Positions 5,617-5,752 of a stretch of 5,752 nt of DNA are shown in pieces. Origin of the DNA: an uncultured Eubacteriales bacterium (GTDB lineage Bacteria; Bacillota; Clostridia; Oscillospirales; Acutalibacteraceae); assembly GCA_934476545.1 (NCBI GenBank), contig CAKSOB010000080.1:1-5752 (forward strand), given 5' to 3'. Position 1 is the first letter of the stretch; the number at the start of each line of letters is the position of its first letter. Under the pieces are notes generated by a model. It was not told where the DNA came from, ran no database searches, and worked only from the letters and a program-made list of their open reading frames with translations. The translations under genes were made by a program, and so were the position numbers.

Positions 5617-5692
5617 GATCCATTAGCTCAGTTGGCAGAGCACTTGACTTTTAATCAAGGTGTCCGGGGTTCGAATCCCCGATGGATCACCA
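5617..5692 (+). tRNA. tRNA-Lys, anticodon UUU
   Basis: The acceptor GATCCAT pairs fully with ATGGATC (5682-5688), the discriminator is A, and CCA is encoded at 5690-5692. The anticodon stem CTTGA/TCAAG encloses CTTTTAA with anticodon TTT at 5650-5652. The T arm is CGGGG/CCCCG around TTCGAAT. It is the last gene of the operon, 4 nt before the terminator stem. Confidence 0.97.
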
Positions 5693-5696
5693 AAAC

Positions 5697-5733
5697 CCCT
5701 CGAGCAGCTTGGCTCGGGGGATTTTTTATTTTT
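5697..5733 (+). terminator. Intrinsic terminator of the tRNA operon
   Basis: A 9-bp GC-rich stem (5697-5705 with 5712-5720, one T-G pair) encloses loop AGCTTG. It is followed by TTTTTT at 5722-5727 and a further T-run to 5733. This is a textbook Rho-independent terminator, directly after tRNA-Lys. Confidence 0.93.
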
Positions 5734-5752
5734 ACGATAGATCTCTTGTGTA

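Noticed and set aside
1..5752. CRISPR array, insertion sequence, prophage or tRNA-linked attachment site
   Set aside because: No regularly spaced repeats, transposase or integrase frames, or duplicated tRNA 3' ends are visible; the window stops 19 bp after the tRNA operon terminator, so an element beyond it cannot be judged.

Overview
The window reads like ordinary chromosome from a Gram-positive, low-to-mid GC Firmicute, most likely a gut-type Clostridia of the Oscillospirales/Ruminococcaceae. The grounds are strong Shine-Dalgarno sites, sigma-A type promoters, a DUF5711-type protein, a CvpA-family protein, a ClpE-like ATPase with a zinc-finger N-terminus, and tRNA genes with encoded CCA ends. 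The taxonomic call is inferred from gene content, not from a search. All supported genes lie on the + strand.

Layout. Bases 1-483 are the 3' part of truA (tRNA pseudouridine synthase A), which overlaps by 11 bp a gene for a single-pass membrane protein with a probable extracellular beta-propeller (473-1813, DUF5711-like). A 114-bp gap holds a candidate promoter and an imperfect inverted repeat. It is followed by a CvpA-family integral membrane protein (1928-2608, GTG start). After a 138-bp gap with a small hairpin comes a 773-residue two-AAA+-domain Clp ATPase with an N-terminal four-cysteine zinc-binding motif (2747-5068). The last 680 bases are a five-gene tRNA operon: Gly(UCC), Arg(UCU), His(GUG), Gln(UUG), Lys(UUU). 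It is driven by a perfect consensus promoter (TTGACA-17 bp-TATAAT) with phased A/T tracts upstream, and it ends in a strong intrinsic terminator at 5697-5733.

How it fits together. truA and the tRNA operon both serve translation. The two membrane-protein genes form an envelope module of unknown role. The Clp ATPase would deliver substrates to ClpP, since it carries an LGF tripeptide at the expected place in its second ATPase domain. No mobile element, CRISPR array, phage gene or defence system is visible. The least expected structures are regulatory: a 12-bp terminator-like hairpin inside the tRNA operon between His and Gln, a second 9-bp hairpin between Gln and Lys, and the helically phased A/T tracts upstream of the tRNA promoter. 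I did not find a convincing undescribed system.
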